A DNA stretch of 64,000 nucleotides from Synechococcales cyanobacterium GL140_1_metabinner_5_sub (GCA_025359065.1 JANYHM010000076.1:1-64000), one strand, 5' to 3'; counted from the first letter of the stretch, positions 32,031 through 43,128 are shown. Numbers and translations are program-made. Notes: generated by a model not told the origin, from the letters alone.

Positions 32031-32625
32031 CGTTTCGACTGCGGAAAATAATTTCCTCATCAGCTTGTTTGAATTCAATATCAAACATGTCAAAAACAGT
32101 TTCCCTACCCAAAAGATTATCTGTGGCTAGATCTGACTGTAACCAAGCTAGCCTGACATTGAAAGTTTGACCTTCGATCGACATCTCTACAGTGCGAATT
32201 AAGTAAGTGACTTCACCTCCAACTCCAGTTGCTAATTCACCCAATTCACCCAATGATTTCGTGAATCCCAAATCCAGCCCTACTTGGTAGTTTATTAAAC
32301 TCATGTCAGCGCCAGAATCTACAACCATTTCTAGTGGCTTTGAGTTGATGAGGACTGGATATTTGGGCATCCATTCATGCTTTTTGAAATGTCTGAATCT
32401 TAGGGCATAAAATTTCAGCTTTTCTGTGAATTCATATTCATGGATACGATCGATTATATATTCAGAGATAGCTGGATCGATTTGAGATTTCATTGCCCAA
32501 TAATCCTGATGATGGGCAATAACTCCATCAGCAGTAAATGCAATCCATTCTCCTCTGTACTGTTTGAGAATATGAGGATTTTCTTTGTGCCACTGATGAA
32601 TTTTTTTGATTTCAGACCACAGCAT
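32014..32625 (-). CDS. Retropepsin-like aspartyl protease domain protein
   Basis: This is a 203-residue soluble protein. The second half has the single-domain aspartyl protease pattern: YPVLINSKPLEMVVDSGADMSLINYQVGLDLGF (catalytic DSGA), a strand-turn segment VGGEVTYLIRTVEMSIEGQTF and a late NLLGRETVFDMFDIEF (the LGR flap end). Such clan AA domains usually act as dimers. The N-terminal 90 residues (MLWSEIKKIHQWHKENP onward) are unrecognised and might sense or bind a partner. A remnant of a second copy precedes it. Confidence 0.75.
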   Translation of the reverse strand: MLWSEIKKIHQWHKENPHILKQYRGEWIAFTADGVIAHHQDYWAMKSQIDPAISEYIIDRIHEYEFTEKLKFYALRFRHFKKHEWMPKYPVLINSKPLEMVVDSGADMSLINYQVGLDLGFTKSLGELGELATGVGGEVTYLIRTVEMSIEGQTFNVRLAWLQSDLATDNLLGRETVFDMFDIEFKQADEEIIFRSRNDGSLK

Positions 32626-32652
32626 ACTTTAGCCTCAATAAATGTCGTTAGT

Positions 32653-34428
32653 TTAAATATCAACACTATTTACCATAGATAATTCTAGAGCTTCTTCATC
32701 TTGAGAATTTCTAAACTGCTGGGCATAGAACCGTGCATAGCGACCATTCATTCTCAACAACTCATCATGAGTCCCAGACTCAATCAGTTGACCTTTTTCC
32801 AGCACCAAAATTCGGTGTGCTCGGCGCACCGTCGCCAAACGGTGGGCAATAATAAACACCGTTCGATCGACCATAATTCTTTCCAGCGCCTCCTGCACTA
32901 AAAACTCCGACTCCGAATCTAGCGCCGAAGTCGCCTCATCTAACACCAAAATGCGCGGATTCAAAAACACCGCGCGGGCGATCGCAATCCGTTGACGCTG
33001 ACCCCCAGAAAAATTCGTGCCTCTCTCACCCACCCAAGTCGAATAACCCTGGCTAAGCTGGGCAATGAACTGGTGAGCATTGGCAATCTTTGCGGCCTCC
33101 TCCACCGCTGCCATATCAAAATCCGTCTGACCAAAAGCAATGTTTTGTGCCACCGTACCCGAAAACAACATAGTTTCTTGAGGCACCGTGCCAATTTGCT
33201 GCCGCAGACTAGCCAATGTCACATCGCGAATATCTATGCCATCGATCGAAATCGCGCCACCCTGCACATCATAAAAACGGCTGAGCAAACTAACTATCGT
33301 ACTTTTTCCTGCCCCAGAAGTACCCACCAAGGCAATCATTTCTCCCGGAGCTACGTTTAGGTCTAAATTGCTCAACACCGGCTGCTCGGGGTTATAACCA
33401 AAAGTCACATCGTGATAATTTACTCGACCAGTGATCAGTGGCAGCACTATTGCATTGGTTTTTTCTTGAATTAGGGGTTGTTCTGCCAAAAGTTCTAGGA
33501 TTCGATCAATCGAAGCCTGACCCTGCTTAAAATCATTGAAGTTGTTGGTAGTGTTATTAATTGGGTCAATCAATAAAGCGATATTGGTCAAATAAGAAAT
33601 AAATTTTGATACAGTCAACTGCCCTAAGCTAATTTGCCAGCTTGCCAGCACAAATACAAATAAAATACTGCTGACCTGCAAAAAACTGACGACTGGATAC
33701 TGAATTGCTCTGGCGCGCTCGGTATTATATCTGGCTCGTCGATTATCTTCTGAGCCCTCTCCAAACTGCTGTATGTTAAATTTTTCTGCGGAAAAAGCTT
33801 GGATCAATTTAATTCCAGTGAAGTTTTCTGTCACCATCGAAGCCAGATCAGCAGCCTTATTTTGACTAGTGCGCGACTCTCTTTGTAATTTTTGCCCGAA
33901 CCAAGTGACCACCCAAGCAATGATTGGTACCAGTAAAAACACGGTAATTGTAAGTTGCCAGCTCAGAAAGATCATGTAGCCTAAAACTACTACTAGCTGC
34001 AAGACTGACGGAATAAACTGCTGGAAAATTTTGAGCGTGATATCGGCCATCCGATCGACATCGCCAGTCAGCCGAAAAGCCAAGTCACCCACTGGTGTTC
34101 TAGAGAAAAAATCATTGCCCAGCTTTAACAAATGAGCATATACCTGGTTCCGAATGTCTGACCCGATCGCAAATGACACCTTAGACATTGAGGTATTTTG
34201 GCCGTAATGAGCAATCCCCTGAAAAACAAAAGCGCCACAGCCCATTAAAGCAACCTGAATCAGCTTGGGCATATCATTGCCAATGTTGGTGCCAATCTGA
34301 CCGGCTAAGTACCCTAAAACTGGCCAAACAGAAGTATAGAGCAGCGTCCAAAACAAACCGAGTAAGAGCGTCGATAAATGAGGACGCAGATATTTAGTGA
34401 GCTGCCAGTAAGAAGATTTTTGCTTCAT
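32653..34428 (-). CDS. ABC exporter, fused membrane and ATPase half-transporter
   Basis: This 591-residue protein has an N-terminal six-helix domain (about 1-315) and a C-terminal ATPase. The ATPase has Walker [10 protein letters not shown], the Q-loop PQETMLFSG, signature [14 protein letters not shown], Walker [13 protein letters not shown] and the switch histidine in IIAHRLATV. It would act as a homodimer, exporting a lipid, peptide or drug; MsbA/BmrA-like multidrug exporters have the same form. The substrate cannot be told. Its stop codon region follows the DUF445 gene with a 4-base overlap at the start, so the two are cotranscribed. Confidence 0.9.
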   Translation of the reverse strand: MKQKSSYWQLTKYLRPHLSTLLLGLFWTLLYTSVWPVLGYLAGQIGTNIGNDMPKLIQVALMGCGAFVFQGIAHYGQNTSMSKVSFAIGSDIRNQVYAHLLKLGNDFFSRTPVGDLAFRLTGDVDRMADITLKIFQQFIPSVLQLVVVLGYMIFLSWQLTITVFLLVPIIAWVVTWFGQKLQRESRTSQNKAADLASMVTENFTGIKLIQAFSAEKFNIQQFGEGSEDNRRARYNTERARAIQYPVVSFLQVSSILFVFVLASWQISLGQLTVSKFISYLTNIALLIDPINNTTNNFNDFKQGQASIDRILELLAEQPLIQEKTNAIVLPLITGRVNYHDVTFGYNPEQPVLSNLDLNVAPGEMIALVGTSGAGKSTIVSLLSRFYDVQGGAISIDGIDIRDVTLASLRQQIGTVPQETMLFSGTVAQNIAFGQTDFDMAAVEEAAKIANAHQFIAQLSQGYSTWVGERGTNFSGGQRQRIAIARAVFLNPRILVLDEATSALDSESEFLVQEALERIMVDRTVFIIAHRLATVRRAHRILVLEKGQLIESGTHDELLRMNGRYARFYAQQFRNSQDEEALELSMVNSVDI

Positions 34429-35666
34429 GGATGGGTGTTTTGCCAGTATAAAATGCCAGATTGTAAGAGACCAACTGCAAAGCCCAGCACACCCCCGAGG
34501 GTAACAATGCCCTGTAGCTCCGTTTTGACGATACCCTGAATTGCCCCCTCTAGATCTTCAGGTGAAGTGGCTTTTACCCGATCGATGATCACCTGATCGA
34601 TGCTCAAAATCGGGATGACTTGGGCAACAATCTTTTCTAGATCTTTCTCTAAATAGCGATCAATTACCACTGCCAGCTCACTACCCACTGTAGATAGAGA
34701 CGAAGACACCACTGCCGAACTGCGCAAGCGCCCGATCGCCAAGGTGGCTACTGCATCCCAATCGATCGTATCGGTTAGACCCGTAATGAGGTCAATGCCC
34801 TGGGTTTTGATGTAATCGCGCACGCTGTCGGCGACGGTAGTGCGCAACTGTTTGATGGTGATCATCGGCAGGTTCTGCAAAGAAACGTTTTGAAACCACT
34901 CCTGCAAGATTTTGCGAATTCCTAGGGCTGTGACGAGTTCCACGATAATTTTGTTCGCAGCATCTCGCTCATCTAAACAAAAAGTGCGCAATCGCAGGAG
35001 GGTATTGCGCACCCCAAACAAGTTTGCCACCACCCAATAGGTACCGCTGCTTTTTTCGCGGATGCTGTCGTCAATTACCTGAATATTTCGATCGGTCAAA
35101 AAATCTATTAAGGCTGACCTTAGAACTTCCGGCGGTAACACTCCATCTACTAACCAGTCAGTTAACTGTTTGGATTGGTCACTGCTAAGCTGAAAATCTA
35201 GCAGTACCCGATCGAAGATCCGCTCAATCTGTCCCTGCAAAAACTGGGGTCGCCGACTCCAAATTTTTAACAAGCGCGGCAAAGATTCCCCCGCTAAGTC
35301 GCGCAAAATCTTGGCCAGGACTTTGGCTGTCTTTTGTTCTTTGTCATCTTGGAGTTGGTCTAAGCCCAGTTGCAGCAGCCATTCTACTGCTGCTTGCACC
35401 CGTTCTACTTGTAAAAGTCGCTTAGCCAGCCTTTGCAGCTCGGCGGGGGTGAGCAATGAACCCATGATGGTATCTGAAACTCGCTTGGCCATGCGTTCTT
35501 GATTGCGCGGAATTAGCCCTGGAGTAAAGGGGAGCTGATATTTGCCGACATAGACAGCGCGGTAAGGGCGAAAGAGCATCTGGATCGCTACGTCGTTGGT
35601 GAAGTAACCAATGATGGTGCCGACTACCGGTGGTGCGATGTATAGCCAAAGTTGAAACAGGGTCAC
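34425..35666 (-). CDS. DUF445 family membrane protein
   Basis: This is a 413-residue protein with hydrophobic segments at both ends (about 8-25 and 385-405) and a long helical soluble middle, the plan of DUF445/YheB-type proteins. [22 protein letters not shown] with [20 protein letters not shown] is the family signature. The end [10 protein letters not shown]-like segment [16 protein letters not shown] returns to the membrane. Function is unknown. It overlaps the ABC exporter by 4 bases and is divergent from ureD. Confidence 0.85.
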   Translation of the reverse strand: MTLFQLWLYIAPPVVGTIIGYFTNDVAIQMLFRPYRAVYVGKYQLPFTPGLIPRNQERMAKRVSDTIMGSLLTPAELQRLAKRLLQVERVQAAVEWLLQLGLDQLQDDKEQKTAKVLAKILRDLAGESLPRLLKIWSRRPQFLQGQIERIFDRVLLDFQLSSDQSKQLTDWLVDGVLPPEVLRSALIDFLTDRNIQVIDDSIREKSSGTYWVVANLFGVRNTLLRLRTFCLDERDAANKIIVELVTALGIRKILQEWFQNVSLQNLPMITIKQLRTTVADSVRDYIKTQGIDLITGLTDTIDWDAVATLAIGRLRSSAVVSSSLSTVGSELAVVIDRYLEKDLEKIVAQVIPILSIDQVIIDRVKATSPEDLEGAIQGIVKTELQGIVTLGGVLGFAVGLLQSGILYWQNTHP

Positions 35667-35810
35667 AAAAAGCCACCAGATTATTCTTACGCAAAGCCGA
35701 TGTGAACTGATCGCGGCTTTCTTCCCAAATTATCGCACAGCCGCACAAATTGCCCAATGCCTTAGAGCACGCTAGGATAGCTGGGGTCTCGAAACTAGGT
35801 TGTTACTGCC

Positions 35811-36632
35811 ATGATTCCCCCAGAGCACTGGCAAGGTCACATTGATCTGCTTTTTCAGCTTGAACAAGAAAACACCATTCTCCGGCGGAGCTATGCCCGT
35901 GCGCCGCTGAAGATTCAACGCCCTTTTTATCCAGAACCAAATATTTGTCATACGGTTTTACTGCATAGTGCTGGTGGCATGGTGGGCGGCGATCGACTTT
36001 CCTACCAAATTGATCTGGCTCCTACTAGCCAAGCGCTGATTACCACTGCGGCTGCTGCCAAAATTTATCGCAGCAGTGGCGCTGTTGCTCAACAGCAAAT
36101 TAATATCAACCTTGGTGCTAATGCCTATTTAGAATGGTTGCCTCAAAACACAATTATTTTTAATGAAGCCCAATATCAACAAAATCTACGGGTTAATTTG
36201 GCTGCGGGGGCGATTTTTTGTGCTTGGGATATCGTGCGTTTGGGGCGCAGTGCTCGCCAAGAAAACTTCACCCAGGGCAGTTGGCAAAATGCTCTGGAAG
36301 TTTGGCAAGAAGGTAAGCCCCTGTGGATCGATCGACAGCGCATCACTGGCGATCAGTGGCAGAGCTTACAGGCTAGCGCTGGTCAGCCTTTGCTGGGAGT
36401 TTTGGTCTGGTTAGGTGGTAGAGTAGACGCTAAGGCTGTGGCTCAAGCAAGGCTGCTGGCTCCGGCAGCGCTACGAGACTGGGGTGTGACAGCGGTAGCT
36501 GCTGGCTTGGTTTGTCGTTATCGCGGGAGCGATCGGCAAGCTGTACAAGAATGGTTTATTGCGGTCTGGGATTTGCTGCGTCGGCAATATCGAGATCGAT
36601 CGGCCTGTATCCCTCGGGTCTGGCAGCTTTGA
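35811..36632 (+). CDS. ureD: Urease accessory protein UreD
   Basis: This 273-residue scaffold protein helps load nickel into urease together with UreF and UreG. Family features are LHSAGGMVGGDRLSYQIDL near residue 45, ALITTAAAAKIYRS, YLEWLPQNTIIFNEA and AWDIVRLGR. It is separated from ureABC by two kinase genes and an HD gene, and from ureEFG by 13 kb, so the urease genes are scattered. It starts at an ATG 144 bases from the divergent DUF445 gene. Confidence 0.93.
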   Translation: MIPPEHWQGHIDLLFQLEQENTILRRSYARAPLKIQRPFYPEPNICHTVLLHSAGGMVGGDRLSYQIDLAPTSQALITTAAAAKIYRSSGAVAQQQININLGANAYLEWLPQNTIIFNEAQYQQNLRVNLAAGAIFCAWDIVRLGRSARQENFTQGSWQNALEVWQEGKPLWIDRQRITGDQWQSLQASAGQPLLGVLVWLGGRVDAKAVAQARLLAPAALRDWGVTAVAAGLVCRYRGSDRQAVQEWFIAVWDLLRRQYRDRSACIPRVWQL

Positions 36633-36709
36633 GCTTTGGTGAGATCTTTTGGGTAGCCTGATCTTGATAAAGATAATTAATAGCTGCTGACGATTATTGC
36701 TGGAGAGAT

Positions 36710-38428
36710 ATGGAAGTTATCAATACATCGATTGGGGCATCGATCGGTAGTGATCTGGCTGGTCGGTATGAACTGATGGAGCTGTTGGGCACCGGTGGTA
36801 GCGGCAGTACCTACCGGGCAATTCGTTCCAGTGATGAAGCAGCATTTGCCATTAAAATGCTTTCTCTGCGACATTTGCAAGATTGGAAACAGTTGGAACT
36901 GTTTGAGCGAGAAGCCGAGATTCTGGCTCAGCTCAATCATCCCCAAATTCCCCAGTATTTAGAATATTTCCATATCGATACCCCCAGTAATCGGGCTTTT
37001 TACCTGGTGCAACAGTTGGTTCCCGGCAAGTCGCTGGCGGCATGGGTTGAATCGGGCTGGCACGCCACTGAAGCAGAAATTAAAGATGTTGCTCAGCAGC
37101 TTTTGGCGATTCTGCAATACCTTCATCAGCAATCACCACCAATTATTCATCGTGATATTAAACCGCACAACATTATTCGCAATCATGATGGTCAGGTGTT
37201 TTTGGTAGATTTTGGCTCAGTGCAGCATGTTTATCAAAATACGATTATGAGGGGCAGCACGGTTGCTGGTACTTATGGCTATATGGCACCAGAGCAATTT
37301 AGAGGCTCTGCCTTACCGGCTAGTGATTTGTATGGTTTGGGTGCAACTATTTTGTATTTGTTGACCCATCGATCGCCTGCCGATTTGCCTCAAGAGCGTT
37401 TAAAGCCCAGCTTTCGCCAACATGTCAATATTTCTCAGCATTTTGCCGATTGGCTAGATGCAATGGTGGAGCCAGCTATTGAGCAGCGGTTTCCTACGGC
37501 AAAAATTGCTGCTCATAAGCTACAAAATGAAAATTCTTTGCCCTTTAAACCCAAGCCAGTTGTCCCCAGATCAAAATCTGTATGGCTTGCCACAACAATA
37601 GTAAGCCTCTCGTTAGTAGCTACTTGTTTGTCGCTTGCTCATCGCAATACTTTCCTGACGCTCATTGGTAAGCAGCCTCGCAACCTCTGTTCTAACCGCA
37701 TAGATCTTCAGGTTCTGGATGACTATTTGAAACAGGGCGGCAGCGCTAATGCTCAGATGCCAGCCAGTAGTATTGCAGGTGATCCGATATTGCCTTTGTT
37801 GCACTGTGCAATTCTCACCGAGAACTCTGCGGCGGTTGCCAAGCTGCTGCAAAGTGGTGCTGACCCTAATATTTACATGACTCCTAAAGAATCAAAGCTT
37901 AAGCATAGCTCTACGCTGCATCAGGCAATTTATGCCTCCAGAAATCCAAGTATTACTACAATGTTGCTCGATCGAGGAGCAAACCCTAACCTTGGTGATG
38001 CTTATAACAACACACCGCTACATCTTTTGATTCTCAGAGGTTATCACGAGAATCAACACAACTACTTGTTGATGAAACTATTGATCGATCGAGGAACCAA
38101 TCTCAATGCTGCCAACAAAAATGGTGATACTCCGCTGCATCAGCTAGCGAATCAAGCTAGTACAATGCGCTCTAATAAATGTTTTGTCGAGAATCCGGTA
38201 TTAAGCACTAATGTTTTTGAACTGTTGGCCAGTAAAAGCACCGCAATTAGTAATAAAGACGGTGACACGGCACTACATATTTTGGCTAGGGCTAGCTCTT
38301 TGGTTTATGCGAAACGACTGATTGAACTAGGCTGGAATCCAGCACAGACCAATAAAAAACAAGAGACAGCAGCACAATTAATTAGGCTGACTGAAAAAAA
38401 TAATCAAAAATGCCAATTCAAGAAATAA
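36710..38428 (+). CDS. Ser/Thr protein kinase with a membrane anchor and ankyrin repeats
   Basis: This is a 572-residue protein. The kinase domain (about 20-270) has GTGGSGSTY, AIKML, HRDIKPHN, DFGSVQ and GYMAPEQ. A hydrophobic segment at about 287-307 is followed by ankyrin repeats from about 345 to 560: ILPLLHCAILTENSAAVAKLLQSGADPN, TLHQAI, TPLHLLILRGY and DTALHILARAS. The anchor between kinase and repeats suggests that the ankyrin part is outside the cytoplasm and senses or binds an envelope partner. The next gene is another kinase, 13 bases downstream, so the two are an operon. The position inside the urease gene region is notable but not explained. Confidence 0.88.
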   Translation: MEVINTSIGASIGSDLAGRYELMELLGTGGSGSTYRAIRSSDEAAFAIKMLSLRHLQDWKQLELFEREAEILAQLNHPQIPQYLEYFHIDTPSNRAFYLVQQLVPGKSLAAWVESGWHATEAEIKDVAQQLLAILQYLHQQSPPIIHRDIKPHNIIRNHDGQVFLVDFGSVQHVYQNTIMRGSTVAGTYGYMAPEQFRGSALPASDLYGLGATILYLLTHRSPADLPQERLKPSFRQHVNISQHFADWLDAMVEPAIEQRFPTAKIAAHKLQNENSLPFKPKPVVPRSKSVWLATTIVSLSLVATCLSLAHRNTFLTLIGKQPRNLCSNRIDLQVLDDYLKQGGSANAQMPASSIAGDPILPLLHCAILTENSAAVAKLLQSGADPNIYMTPKESKLKHSSTLHQAIYASRNPSITTMLLDRGANPNLGDAYNNTPLHLLILRGYHENQHNYLLMKLLIDRGTNLNAANKNGDTPLHQLANQASTMRSNKCFVENPVLSTNVFELLASKSTAISNKDGDTALHILARASSLVYAKRLIELGWNPAQTNKKQETAAQLIRLTEKNNQKCQFKK

Positions 38429-38441
38429 ACTGCTCAAGAAA

Positions 38442-39821
38442 ATGAGAGAAATAATGAGAAATACTACTTTGAATAAAGTGAGCACAGAAATTTTAAATCA
38501 GCGCTATCAAATCATCGATTTATTGGGTGAAGGTGGCTGTGGCAAAACTTATCGAGCCTTCGATCAGCAGACCCAACATGAAGTTGCCATCAAAATCCTT
38601 CATATCGACGGGATGCCAGATTGGAAAACGTTAGAATTGTTTGAGCGAGAAGTGAAAATTCTCTCACAGCTCAATCACCGGGCTATTCCACGCTACTTAG
38701 ATTTTTTTCGGGCGACGATCGCGGGCAATGAAGCTCTGTGTTTAGTCCAAGAACTCGCCCCTGGTCGAACTCTGAGTAGCTGGATTGCCAGTGGCCATAT
38801 ATTTGGTGAAATTGAGCTGCAACAAATCGCTGAGCAGATTCTCGAAATTTTGATCTATTTACAAGATTTTACGCCCCCAATTATTCACCGCGATATTAAG
38901 CCGCAAAATATTTTGCTCACTGGGACGAGAGAAGTTTATTTAGTAGATTTTGGGGCGGTGCGAGATACCTACAACCTAACTATTGCTGGCAGTAGTACGA
39001 TCGTGGGCACTTATGGCTATATGGCTCCAGAGCAGACACGCGGTCAGGCGGTGTTAGCTACCGATCTCTATGGTTTGGGGACGACATTATTGTATCTAGG
39101 CTCCGGAGCAGATCCTGCTGATCTGCCAGTCAAACAAATGAAGATCGATTTTCGATCGCGCTTAAAATTCTCACCACAGTTTACGGCTTGGTTAGAAAAG
39201 CTACTAGAACCATTCCCTGAAGATCGCTATATCAATGCCAGCACTGCTTTAGATTGTTTGCATCACAACGAAAAAATAGCCGATTATCGTCCCAATAATG
39301 CCCTAGCCCAAATTTTTCAGGAGGGGGAAACGTTGACCATTATCATTCCACAAATTCTTTTGAGTACCAAAAGTAGTAAGCGAACATTCTTTGTGACTAT
39401 CGCATTTTTGTTGGTGCTACTTGCCCTCTTTGTTGTTAAGCTGGAAACCTTATCACCGGACACTTCTGCGTTTATGTTTGCGCTTTCATTATGGAATTAC
39501 ATGGTGTTTTTAATTTGGCCATTTTATTCTATATTTACATATTATTTTTCTGTGATGTTTCGACATGAAATTATCATCGATAGTCATAGCCTAACCCATG
39601 TCGCAGAAAAATCTGGCAAACGGTTTGTGCGCAAAGCAATCGTATTGGATACGATTAAGAGTATTAGCAGTTCACCAGCAGGTTTGTTATTTATGAGTCA
39701 TTGTGTAGATATTAAAGGCGAGATTTCTGGTGAGCATCTTAGCCATTGTTTTGGTAGGTACTTAAATTTCCCAGAACAGCGTTGGATAGCCGCCAGAATC
39801 AACCAATTTCGTTGTCATTAA
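38442..39821 (+). CDS. Ser/Thr protein kinase with two C-terminal membrane segments
   Basis: This is a 459-residue protein. The kinase domain (about 20-285) has GEGGCGKTY, AIKIL, HRDIKPQN, DFGAVRD and GYMAPEQ. It is clearly a paralogue of the preceding kinase (shared GMPDWKTLELFEREVKIL-type block). Two hydrophobic segments near 320-340 and 350-380 are followed by a short basic cytoplasmic tail, so unlike its neighbour it has no repeat domain. A second ATG at 38454 is possible. Its pairing with the ankyrin kinase suggests cross-phosphorylation, which is inference. Confidence 0.87.
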   Translation: MREIMRNTTLNKVSTEILNQRYQIIDLLGEGGCGKTYRAFDQQTQHEVAIKILHIDGMPDWKTLELFEREVKILSQLNHRAIPRYLDFFRATIAGNEALCLVQELAPGRTLSSWIASGHIFGEIELQQIAEQILEILIYLQDFTPPIIHRDIKPQNILLTGTREVYLVDFGAVRDTYNLTIAGSSTIVGTYGYMAPEQTRGQAVLATDLYGLGTTLLYLGSGADPADLPVKQMKIDFRSRLKFSPQFTAWLEKLLEPFPEDRYINASTALDCLHHNEKIADYRPNNALAQIFQEGETLTIIIPQILLSTKSSKRTFFVTIAFLLVLLALFVVKLETLSPDTSAFMFALSLWNYMVFLIWPFYSIFTYYFSVMFRHEIIIDSHSLTHVAEKSGKRFVRKAIVLDTIKSISSSPAGLLFMSHCVDIKGEISGEHLSHCFGRYLNFPEQRWIAARINQFRCH

Positions 39822-39959
39822 CGAGAATACCAATAGATTTTAAGTAGTATCAAGCGATAATTGTTAAATATCTACTGATCGAATCCTCTGTAAAAATTGG
39901 AAAGCAATGGTCTTAAACTGAACATTTTGAACTAGAGTGGTTTAAAACAAGAGGATGTC

Positions 39960-40598
39960 ATGGGGCTGTTAGAATCTTGGCAGAGAGGATGGTCTGAATT
40001 AGGTGGCGCTGGTACTGAACCTGAGCTATTTCAACTTATTTGTAGCCATTATTCTGCATCAAATCGAAAATATCATACTCTTCAGCATTTGAATGAATGC
40101 TTAGATCTCTTGGAATCGGTTATGAACTTAGCTACTCATCCTGCTGAGGTTGAAATCGCACTATGGTTTCATGATGCCGTTTACGATCCTGCTAGTCAAG
40201 ATAATGAAGCCCAAAGTGCGCAATGGGCGAGAGCAGAGTTAATTAGAGCTGGTGTATCTTCAGAAAAGATCGATCGCATCCACAGTCTAATCATGGCCAC
40301 CTGTCATACAGCCTTGCCCCAGACAATCGATGAGCGTTTATTGGTAGACATCGACCTGGCAATTTTAGCAGCGCCTCCAGAGCGCTTTGCTGAGTATGAG
40401 CAGCAGATTCGTGCTGAATATCACTTTGTGCCAGAGCCAATATTTAGCCAGAAACGGCAGGAAATATTACAGGGATTTTTAGATCGATCCTCCCCCGGAA
40501 TCTACAGCACCAAATATTTCCAGGACACATTAGAGCTGCGGGCGCGTGATAACCTGAGCCGATCGATTAATTCTCACCAGATCTCTCGGCAACCATAG
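39960..40598 (+). CDS. HD-domain predicted metal-dependent phosphohydrolase
   Basis: This is a 212-residue protein of the HD superfamily. The metal-binding pattern is YHTLQHLNECLDLLE (first His), ALWFHDAVYDP (HD pair), IMATCHTA (distal His region) and LVDIDLAILA (last Asp). It resembles conserved bacterial proteins of about 200 residues usually called predicted HD phosphohydrolases. It lies just upstream of ureA, with 89 bases between them. The substrate is unknown. Confidence 0.85.
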   Translation: MGLLESWQRGWSELGGAGTEPELFQLICSHYSASNRKYHTLQHLNECLDLLESVMNLATHPAEVEIALWFHDAVYDPASQDNEAQSAQWARAELIRAGVSSEKIDRIHSLIMATCHTALPQTIDERLLVDIDLAILAAPPERFAEYEQQIRAEYHFVPEPIFSQKRQEILQGFLDRSSPGIYSTKYFQDTLELRARDNLSRSINSHQISRQP

Positions 40599-40687
40599 CA
40601 ATTGTCGAAACTCAAAGATAAATTGCAAAATCTGCCTTTTTGAGCAAAATCCTCTAAAATGTGCCCAGTTGCTTACCCTTGCCAGCC

Positions 40688-40990
40688 ATGCAGTTAACCC
40701 CCCAAGAAAAAGACAAGCTGCTGATTTTTACTGCCGCCTTAGTCGCCGAACGCCGCAAAGCACGGGGACTAAAGCTTAATCATCCAGAGTCGATCGCCTA
40801 TATCACCGCCGCCATTTTAGAAGGAGCCAGAGACGGCCAAACCGTCGCGGAACTAATGACTTATGGCACCACCTTGTTGCAGCGTAGTGATGTCATGGAG
40901 GGCATCCCTGAAATGATTCATGATATTCAGGTAGAAGCCACCTTTCCTGATGGTACCAAACTTGTAACCGTCCATTCACCCATTAGGTAA
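40688..40990 (+). CDS. ureA: Urease gamma subunit
   Basis: This is a 100-residue protein starting [12 protein letters not shown]; the family normally begins exactly here, so the ATG at 40688 is chosen although the frame is open further upstream. [31 protein letters not shown] and [21 protein letters not shown] are diagnostic. It is the first structural gene of ureABC, followed by ureB after 6 bases. Urea hydrolysis releases ammonium for assimilation. Confidence 0.96.
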   Translation: MQLTPQEKDKLLIFTAALVAERRKARGLKLNHPESIAYITAAILEGARDGQTVAELMTYGTTLLQRSDVMEGIPEMIHDIQVEATFPDGTKLVTVHSPIR

Positions 40991-40996
40991 ACAACT

Positions 40997-41332
40997 ATGA
41001 TCCCTGGCGAACTGATTATTCCAGATGGCGACATTGAACTTAATAGCGGTCGAACAGTCACCACTTTGTTAGTGGCTAATAGCGGCGATCGACCGATTCA
41101 AGTTGGCTCTCACTTTCATTTCTTTGAAGTTAATCAGGCTCTGTTGTTCGATCGAGCTGCTGCCCGAGGTATGCGCCTAGATATTCCGGCAGGTACCGCC
41201 GTCCGCTTTGAACCAGGTGATGAACGCAGCGTTAACCTGATTCCCTTGGCTGGCAGCCGTCAGATCTATGGTTTTAATGGTTTGATTAATGGTGCTCTCG
41301 ATTCTACTTCGCAGACACTGCGTGAACGATAG
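40997..41332 (+). CDS. ureB: Urease beta subunit
   Basis: This is a 111-residue structural subunit with [52 protein letters not shown] and [10 protein letters not shown], all typical. Length is normal for the separate beta subunit of bacteria. It lies 71 bases before ureC in the same transcript. Confidence 0.96.
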   Translation: MIPGELIIPDGDIELNSGRTVTTLLVANSGDRPIQVGSHFHFFEVNQALLFDRAAARGMRLDIPAGTAVRFEPGDERSVNLIPLAGSRQIYGFNGLINGALDSTSQTLRER

Positions 41333-41403
41333 ACCTGCATCAAACTCTAAAGTAGTGATGATTTTTTAGCTTTCTCCATTCCTTAATTCCCTCAAACTCT
41401 CCT

Positions 41404-43128
41404 ATGCCCTACTCAATGAATCGCCGTGCTTATGCCGATACCTATGGCCCGACAGTAGGCGATCGGGTGCGGTTAGCAGATACCGAACTAATTATTGAAG
41501 TCGAACAAGACCTTACCAGCTACGGCGAAGAAGTCAAATTTGGCGGTGGCAAAGTAATTCGTGACGGCATGGGTCAATCACCGATCACCAATCAAAATGG
41601 AGCAGTAGATACCGTTATTACTAACGCTCTGATTTTGGACTGGTGGGGAATCGTCAAAGCCGACGTGGGCATAGTCGATGGCAAAATCGCCAAAATTGGT
41701 AAAGCAGGCAATCCTTATATTCAAGATGGTGTAGATATTATTATTGGCCCTGGTACCGAAGTAATTGCTGGAGAAGGTCAGATTTTGACAGCAGGCGGTA
41801 TTGATACCCATATTCACTTTATCTGCCCCCAACAAATCGAAGTGGCGATCGCCTCGGGAATTACTACGATGATTGGTGGTGGTACTGGCCCCGCCGCTGG
41901 CACAAGTGCTACTACCTGCACACCAGGGCCTTGGCACATGTATCGAATGCTGCAAGCCGCTGAAGCTTTCCCGATGAATATTGGCTTTTTGGGCAAAGGC
42001 AACAGCAGTCAGCCAGAGGCACTAGTAGAACAAGTGCAGGCCGGAGCGATCGGCCTCAAGCTCCATGAAGACTGGGGCACTACCCCAGCTACGATTGATA
42101 ATTGCCTAAATGTAGCTGATGAATATGATGTGCAAGTCGCAATTCATAGTGATACTTTAAACGAAGCTGGCTTTGTAGAAGAGACGATCGCCGCTTTTAA
42201 AAACCGGGTCATCCATACCTATCATACCGAAGGCGCTGGCGGTGGCCATGCGCCCGATATTATTCGAGTTTGTGGAGAAAGCAACGTGCTGCCTTCTTCG
42301 ACGAATCCGACTCGTCCCTACACCTTAAATACCCTAGATGAACATTTAGATATGCTGATGGTTTGTCACCATCTCGACCCGAATATTCCTGAAGACGTAT
42401 CTTTTGCCGAATCACGAATTCGCCGTGAGACGATCGCTGCCGAAGATATTTTGCACGATTTAGGGGCTTTTAGTATGATTTCTTCCGATTCTCAGGCGAT
42501 GGGGCGCATCGGAGAAGTAATTATTCGTACTTGGCAAACCGCCCACAAAATGAAGACACAGCGGGGCTGGTTGCCTGGGAGTGGTCAGGTAGAAAATAGT
42601 GATCGCAATGATAATTTGCGGGCTAAACGCTATATTGCAAAATACACAATCAATCCAGCGATTACCCATGGAATTGCTAGCTATGTGGGTTCGATCGAAG
42701 CTGGAAAAATAGCTGATCTCTGTCTCTGGCGACCAGCTTTTTTTGGGGTAAAACCAGAAATGGTCATTAAAGGCGGGGCAATTGCCTGGGCACAAATGGG
42801 TGATGCCAATGCCAGTATTCCTACGCCGCAACCAGTTCACATGAGGCCAATGTTTGGTAGCTATGGCCGAGCAGTGGGTGCTACGGCGATGACTTTTGTA
42901 TCTCAGGTGGCTCACGACCAGGGCATCGGCGATCGATTGGGATTACAAAAACAAATTATGCCAGTCAAAAATACCCGCCAACTTTCTAAGCGAGATATGA
43001 AACTCAACGATTTGCTGCCACGCATTGAAGTTGATCCTGAAACCTATGAAGTCCGCGCTGACGGAGAGTTGCTGACTTGCGAGCCAGCAAAGGTATTGCC
43101 TATGGCTCAGCGATATTTTCTGTTTTAA
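41404..43128 (+). CDS. ureC: Urease alpha (catalytic) subunit
   Basis: This is a 574-residue catalytic subunit. Nickel and active-site motifs are in place: GIDTHIHFI (two His), [12 protein letters not shown] (the Lys carboxylated to bridge the two Ni), [25 protein letters not shown], the catalytic flap [14 protein letters not shown] and the SSDSQAMGR aspartate. The sequence is full length with no break. An ATG four codons downstream is an alternative start. It is followed by a Uma2 gene after 164 bases with no evident function. Confidence 0.97.
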   Translation: MPYSMNRRAYADTYGPTVGDRVRLADTELIIEVEQDLTSYGEEVKFGGGKVIRDGMGQSPITNQNGAVDTVITNALILDWWGIVKADVGIVDGKIAKIGKAGNPYIQDGVDIIIGPGTEVIAGEGQILTAGGIDTHIHFICPQQIEVAIASGITTMIGGGTGPAAGTSATTCTPGPWHMYRMLQAAEAFPMNIGFLGKGNSSQPEALVEQVQAGAIGLKLHEDWGTTPATIDNCLNVADEYDVQVAIHSDTLNEAGFVEETIAAFKNRVIHTYHTEGAGGGHAPDIIRVCGESNVLPSSTNPTRPYTLNTLDEHLDMLMVCHHLDPNIPEDVSFAESRIRRETIAAEDILHDLGAFSMISSDSQAMGRIGEVIIRTWQTAHKMKTQRGWLPGSGQVENSDRNDNLRAKRYIAKYTINPAITHGIASYVGSIEAGKIADLCLWRPAFFGVKPEMVIKGGAIAWAQMGDANASIPTPQPVHMRPMFGSYGRAVGATAMTFVSQVAHDQGIGDRLGLQKQIMPVKNTRQLSKRDMKLNDLLPRIEVDPETYEVRADGELLTCEPAKVLPMAQRYFLF

